From NCBI RefSeq assembly GCF_014193585.1, contig NZ_BLXY01000002.1, positions 806,001 to 870,000 of the forward strand: 64,000 bases of DNA, given 5' to 3'. The position numbers and the translations under genes were made by a program. The notes beneath the pieces were generated by a model, which made no database searches, was not told where the DNA came from, and saw only the letters and a list, made by a program, of their open reading frames with translations. This document shows positions 60,332-64,000 of this stretch, piece after piece; position 1 is the first letter of the stretch; every line of letters begins with the position of its first letter. This DNA is from Geomonas paludis. GTDB lineage: Bacteria > Desulfobacterota > Desulfuromonadia > Geobacterales > Geobacteraceae.

Positions 60332-60529
60332 ATGGGAGGCGAGATCCCGGAGTACGGACTGTTGCGACTTTCCAAGGTCCTGCAATTGATTCCCGTCAGC
60401 AAGACCACCTGGTGGGCCGGAGTGAGAAGCGGCCGGTTTCCCAAACCGGTAAAGCTCGGGCCGCACACGACCTGCTGGTATTGGCAGGACATCCAACCCC
60501 TGATCGAGAAGCCTCCGCCCAGATCCTGA
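60332..60529 (+). CDS. AlpA-family DNA-binding protein (excisionase-like)
   Basis: 65 residues from ATG 60332 (GGGAGG six bases upstream; the frame is open from 60197 with weaker starts). AlpA pattern: LLRLSKVLQLIPVSKTTWWA, GVRSGRFPKPVKLGP and WYWQDIQPLIEK. Such proteins regulate integrases or act in excision. Confidence 0.85.
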   Translation: MGGEIPEYGLLRLSKVLQLIPVSKTTWWAGVRSGRFPKPVKLGPHTTCWYWQDIQPLIEKPPPRS

Positions 60530-60597
60530 TGTATGGGAGCAGGCAGCTCTCTATCCGTTAATAACGAATCTTCTTATTTACGTTTATGAACTCATGT

Positions 60598-60627
60598 GTT
60601 AATAGTGCCAAAAACTATTAACGGATA
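60598..60627. promoter_or_regulatory. Palindromic operator candidate before the Fic gene
   Basis: GTTAATAGT-gccaaaa-ACTATTAAC, a perfect 9-bp inverted repeat ending 9 bp before the ATG at 60632. A second half-site (TATCCGTTAAT, 60552-60562) is inverted relative to ATTAACGGATA (60617-60627). Confidence 0.6.
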
Positions 60628-60631
60628 AGCC

Positions 60632-61819
60632 ATGCGTAAAACCGACCTCAGCCCTGACCGTCAACAACTGCTGGTCCCCCTGGACTCGCACCCGGGCGCG
60701 CTCGCCCTGGTGCCTCCCCCTACCCCCACGCACCTGCAGCTCCCGAATCTGAGAGGCGAGATCGCCAAGGCCCACGAGGCGCTCGGACGCCTCCAAGCCT
60801 CGGCCGCCTCCCTCCCCAATCCGAACCTGATAACAAGGACCCTGGACCGCCGGGAAGCGGTGCGAAGCAGTCAGATCGAGGGGACAAGCTCCGACCTCGA
60901 TGACGTCCTCACCTTCGAGGCGACCGGCAGCGACGAAGGGCTTCCCCCCGACGTCGTGGTCACCCTGAATTACGTGAAGGCCTTAGAGTATGGCCTCGCA
61001 AAAGTAGGCCCATACGGGGTGGGCGCGCTCGACATCGAGCTGATAAAGGAACTGCATGCCCGACTCATGGATGGCGTCCGAGGTTACGGCGACAAGCCGG
61101 GTGAACTGCGCACCAGACAGAACTGGATCGGGGGGCTGAGGATTTACGATGCAAAGTTCGTCCCCCCTCCCCCGGACCGCGTGAAGGACTGCCTGGAGGA
61201 CCTGGTGCGCGTACTCCAGTACGTCCCGGCCGAGGAGGATTTCTACGAGGTGCCGCTCGTCATGCGCATAGCCATCGTTCATGCGCAGTTCGAAACCATC
61301 CACCCTTTCATCGATGGCAACGGCCGCGTCGGCCGCATCCTCCTCCCCCTCATGCTCGCCGCCGAAGGGTATCCCCCCGTCTACCTCGCGGGGTTTATGA
61401 AGGCCAATCAGGCCGCCTATTACGAGACTCTTGCAGCCGTGCAGCTTAAGGGGGAATGGACCGAGTGGGTAAGATTCGTCGCCACCGGCGTCGAGGTCGC
61501 CTGCCGTGAATCGATCCAGACCGCGCAGGAACTGACCGCCCTTCTAGCTCAGTGGAAGGAGCGGATCAAGGCCCTTAGCCTTCGCAGTGACGCCGCCGCC
61601 TATCGGCTCCCGGAACTCCTGATCGGGACCCCTGTGCTGACCGCGACCCGCGCCGCCGAAGCCCTTGGTATTGCCTTCCCCGCAGCCAACCGGGCCCTGG
61701 CGCAACTGCAGGAAGCCTGCATCGTGGAGCCGCTGACCGACAGAAAAAGAAACCGTGTCTTCGTGGCTAAAGAGGTGGTTGAACTCCTGAGCCGCCCCAC
61801 GTTGCCCGAGCGGTACTGA
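60632..61819 (+). CDS. Fic-domain protein (predicted AMP-transferase)
   Basis: 395 residues. Fic motif HPFIDGNGRVGR near 224-235 with catalytic His. N-terminal inhibitory motif S-x3-E-G (SSQIEGTSSDLDDV), so class II autoinhibited. C-terminal winged-helix (TRAAEALGIAFPAANRALAQL) can bind DNA, so the upstream palindrome may be its own operator (inference). Fic enzymes usually transfer AMP to target hydroxyls; the target is unknown. No separate antitoxin gene is adjacent. Confidence 0.93.
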   Translation: MRKTDLSPDRQQLLVPLDSHPGALALVPPPTPTHLQLPNLRGEIAKAHEALGRLQASAASLPNPNLITRTLDRREAVRSSQIEGTSSDLDDVLTFEATGSDEGLPPDVVVTLNYVKALEYGLAKVGPYGVGALDIELIKELHARLMDGVRGYGDKPGELRTRQNWIGGLRIYDAKFVPPPPDRVKDCLEDLVRVLQYVPAEEDFYEVPLVMRIAIVHAQFETIHPFIDGNGRVGRILLPLMLAAEGYPPVYLAGFMKANQAAYYETLAAVQLKGEWTEWVRFVATGVEVACRESIQTAQELTALLAQWKERIKALSLRSDAAAYRLPELLIGTPVLTATRAAEALGIAFPAANRALAQLQEACIVEPLTDRKRNRVFVAKEVVELLSRPTLPERY

Positions 61820-61967
61820 TGCGATGAAAGGAAAGGAGGCCGGTCCGGAAACCGCGAGCACGTCGCAGCTTCCGGACTGGCCGCGACCGTCAAAGCGGCC
61901 GGTACGCGGTGCCGGCGGCTTTGGTCCAAGCGCCCGCCTTGGCAGTTGCAGAAAAGCCGTCGGCGGA

Positions 61968-62345
61968 TCAGTAATAGGTCCCTTCAGGCCGCGGGAAGGT
62001 ATTTTGGAACCGGCCCACCTCGGCCTTGTCGTGCTCGACAATCTTCTTCTCCAGCAGAGCGTAAAGGTACTCCAGGCGCTCTTTCTCGTTTATGCTTGCC
62101 TCACTGAATTTCCCGTCCATCCTCTCCCCGAAAACGGCAATGAGGTCGTAGAGTGCGAGCATGTTTTTCTCCAGCACGGCGACTCGGTCCAGAAGTGCAT
62201 CCGCCTCCCGATTCTGCATTTCGACGAGGCCGATTGCATGGTCAATCAGGTCGTTCACCGAGACATCTTTATGCCGCGCCATGCGGTTGATTTTTTCCAC
62301 CAGCTCCCGCTCCAGGCGGGCCGTCAGCATCACCTTCGAGGACAT
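61968..62345 (-). CDS. Ribbon-helix-helix protein with coiled-coil tail
   Basis: 125 residues; AAGGAGG upstream of the ATG. N-terminal ribbon-helix-helix-like region (KVMLTARLERELVEKINRMA, VSVNDLIDHAIGLVE), then a long helix (LLDRVAVLEKNMLALYDLI). Next to a relaxase gene, it may be a relaxosome accessory or repressor; the family name is not certain. Confidence 0.7.
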   Translation of the reverse strand: MSSKVMLTARLERELVEKINRMARHKDVSVNDLIDHAIGLVEMQNREADALLDRVAVLEKNMLALYDLIAVFGERMDGKFSEASINEKERLEYLYALLEKKIVEHDKAEVGRFQNTFPRPEGTYY

Positions 62346-62388
62346 GAACCACCTCCTTTTTCCCGCCTAAGGGGCGCCGGCGGAAAGC

Positions 62389-62507
62389 TTGCGATTTGGC
62401 GCCAGCCAAACACGCGGTATCTGGAATATTTTGCCCAAGTTGGCGCCAGAGTTGCTAGCAAAACGATAGCAAACCGCAGCCGTGATAACGGCAGGTTGCG
62501 ATTTGGC
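62389..62507. repeat. Direct and inverted repeats upstream of the RHH gene
   Basis: Exact 12-bp direct repeat TTGCGATTTGGC at 62389-62400 and 62496-62507; TTGGCGCCA palindrome at 62396 and 62440; inverted repeat TTGCTA / TAGCAA at 62452-62472. Between the RHH and relaxase genes; candidate operator cluster or oriT. Confidence 0.6.
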
Positions 62508-62581
62508 AGGGCCAAAGGCACTGCGTGAGGTGTGAAAGGAAAAAACCGCCGAGTGAAGCGAGGCCCGTCGCCTCTCTCAAC

Positions 62582-64000
62582 TCACCGCTCAAGCTTCCAT
62601 CCGCCCTTCCTGGTCAGGGAAAGTTCCAGCTGCCGTCCGACCTCCTTGACCGCCGGAGTCGGGACGTTTTGTGAGCGCGGCAAAACCGGAGCCGGCGTCA
62701 CCTTCGCCGCCTCGTTCTCCAACTTGAGCTTCACCTGCAGGCGCCCAATTTTCTCCTCCAGATTCTTAAGCTGCTCCACCCGCTCCTTACCGTTCAACTG
62801 AGGGCTCTTCGTCCTCGCCCTGTCGACCTCGATCATGGGATTCAAGGTGGAGCTCTTCACGTCCACCTGCTGCACCGCCTGGGAAAACCTTTCCAGGGAA
62901 TTGGTGAAGACCCTCGTCTCGAACCGGGCGCGGGTGAGTGTCACGTTGAGCTCGTTGTACGTAGAGCGACCCGGTGGTTCCACCGTCACCTTATCCCCCT
63001 CCCCGTCCATGCCGCGACTCTCGGGCTGCAGGCGCATGGGAGCGTACATGATGCTTTGATCTACCGTCGCGCCCTGGCTCTTGTAGATAGTGACCGCGTA
63101 GGCGTGGTCAACGAAGCGATATTTACTCAGATCGATCTCCACATCCCGCCCGTCCAGGTCGAGGCGCATGCGCCCCGATGCATCCACCTCCCTGACCACT
63201 CCAATGGTGCCGTTCTGGAGCTTCAGCTTCGAATCGTTTCTGAGCAGCACCACCCGGTCGCCGACTGCAAAGTACCGCTCCTCTTCACGAAAGACGGTGG
63301 TGCGCCCGGACATCTCGGCGGCAGGGAAAATCTTGCACACGGTCTTAGTAACACCGCGATCCTCCCCTTTCGACGAAACAAAGCTGTAGCTCACCTCTAC
63401 TTGGTTGCTGTTTCGGTCCAGAGAGGTCACCGTCCCCTTCGTATTCAGGCGCGCCCCCCACGGTTCCACCCCACCGTCCTCCCGGATTCTACCGTCGAAG
63501 TGAATGATGTCGCCCACGCGGTATGTCTCCACCGTCACCCCCTGGCGCACCGGTGAGAGCACGAGAAAGGTGTTCCCTTCCCCGATCTCCCCGGCCTTCA
63601 CCCGGGCCTCGCGGATCTCCCGGTTCAGCAGCTTGCGGGACGCGTTGGTCGTGGTTACCAGGAGCAGTTCCTGGGGCTGGCTGGCACGCTCCGGCATCGG
63701 CGACGGCTTGCGGGTCTCTCCGAGGTAGTAGTCGACCACCTCGCGGTGCAGATCTGCAGGGTCCTCCCTGACCACGATCCGCCCTCCTTTCTCGAGGAGG
63801 GCCATCGCCTCCCGTGCGTTCTCGGCGAGCGGCCGGTCCTCCCGGTTCAGCGCCTTGGCGATCTGCAAAAGTTCCGGGTTGCGCTGCCTCAGGATCTCGG
63901 AGAGACGGACCTGGTCCACCTCCCCTGCCTCCTGCAGCTGGGGCATCAGGTTCCCCGCCTGGATCCCCTGCATCTGCTTGGCATCCCCGAGAAGGTGGAG
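62582..64000 (-). CDS. TraI/TrwC-type relaxase-helicase, C-terminal part (5' end beyond right edge)
   Basis: At least 473 codons, entering from the edge in frame with no start in view (LHLLGDAKQMQGIQAG is read at the boundary). RecD-like helicase motifs: GDAKQ (motif III), DHAYAVTIYKSQGATVDQ and NVTLTRARFETRVFTNS (motifs V and VI). The tail is coiled-coil (VEQLKNLEEKIGRLQVKLKL). Such proteins nick and unwind the transferred strand in conjugation; the nuclease domain would be outside the window. Confidence 0.88.
   Translation of the reverse strand, partial: LHLLGDAKQMQGIQAGNLMPQLQEAGEVDQVRLSEILRQRNPELLQIAKALNREDRPLAENAREAMALLEKGGRIVVREDPADLHREVVDYYLGETRKPSPMPERASQPQELLLVTTTNASRKLLNREIREARVKAGEIGEGNTFLVLSPVRQGVTVETYRVGDIIHFDGRIREDGGVEPWGARLNTKGTVTSLDRNSNQVEVSYSFVSSKGEDRGVTKTVCKIFPAAEMSGRTTVFREEERYFAVGDRVVLLRNDSKLKLQNGTIGVVREVDASGRMRLDLDGRDVEIDLSKYRFVDHAYAVTIYKSQGATVDQSIMYAPMRLQPESRGMDGEGDKVTVEPPGRSTYNELNVTLTRARFETRVFTNSLERFSQAVQQVDVKSSTLNPMIEVDRARTKSPQLNGKERVEQLKNLEEKIGRLQVKLKLENEAAKVTPAPVLPRSQNVPTPAVKEVGRQLELSLTRKGGWKLER

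Larger units (their letters stand above)
58740..64000. mobile_element. Genomic island integrated at selC, left part
   Basis: Directly after tRNA-Sec come a P4-type integrase reading away from the tRNA, an AlpA-like gene, a Fic gene, a ribbon-helix-helix gene and a TraI/TrwC-type relaxase-helicase. This order is typical of integrative mobilisable or conjugative elements. The right end and the second copy of the tRNA 3' end are outside the window. Confidence 0.85.

Overview
This is a GC-rich window from a Geobacteraceae-type deltaproteobacterium (Desulfuromonadota; Geomonas or Citrifermentans/Geobacter-like). The pointers are sigma-54 activators and sigma-54 promoters, a ferredoxin-fused EtfA with a membrane Fe-S partner, actP-type organic-acid symporters, type IV pilus genes beside valS, a selenocysteine tRNA and many intergenic palindromic repeats. 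The genus is inferred from gene content; no search was run.

Layout. 1-9889 (minus strand): type IV pilus block with prepilin peptidase, a two-component pair, a DsbC-like oxidoreductase and a very long Cys-rich PilY1-like protein that runs off the left edge. 10027-20640 (minus): housekeeping (valS, a REC protein with a long Ala/Pro linker, a serine hydrolase, a DUF2914 protein, argJ, secA). 20871-22914: mnmH and, convergent to it, a DUF2156 protein. 23149-37362 (plus): a Cache-domain sensor kinase and NtrC-type regulator; a sigma-54 promoter driving a Cys-rich small protein and two uncharacterised membrane proteins; DUF485-ActP; an active-looking DUF294 nucleotidyltransferase; DUF4212 plus a second sodium/solute symporter; a degenerate nucleotidyltransferase relative; and a TIM-barrel protein. 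Together these look like a module for sensing and importing short organic acids.

37352-53221 (minus): universal stress protein, inositol monophosphatase family protein and ferritin-like protein, glnK-amtB behind a long sigma-54 leader, a hybrid kinase with a GGDEF-EAL response regulator, a class I amidotransferase, a CapA-type protein, and an etfB-etfA-membrane Fe-S oxidoreductase operon. 53434-58394: tonB-like gene (plus), then galU, folD, an FmdB zinc ribbon and a yggT-divIVA-yggU-CBS operon (all minus).

58642-58739 is tRNA-Sec (selC). Immediately after it comes a genomic island that continues beyond the right edge: P4-type integrase, AlpA-like protein, Fic protein with a palindromic operator candidate, a ribbon-helix-helix protein and a TraI/TrwC-type relaxase-helicase cut by the window edge.

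Several families of short palindromic or inverted-repeat elements lie between genes: three copies of a roughly 105-bp element, three loci of TTCAACG heptamer repeats, and four loci of a GTAGGGGCGAAT palindrome. No rRNA, CRISPR array or complete insertion sequence was seen. Large antisense open frames opposite pilY1, valS, secA and others are GC-rich mirror frames and are not annotated.
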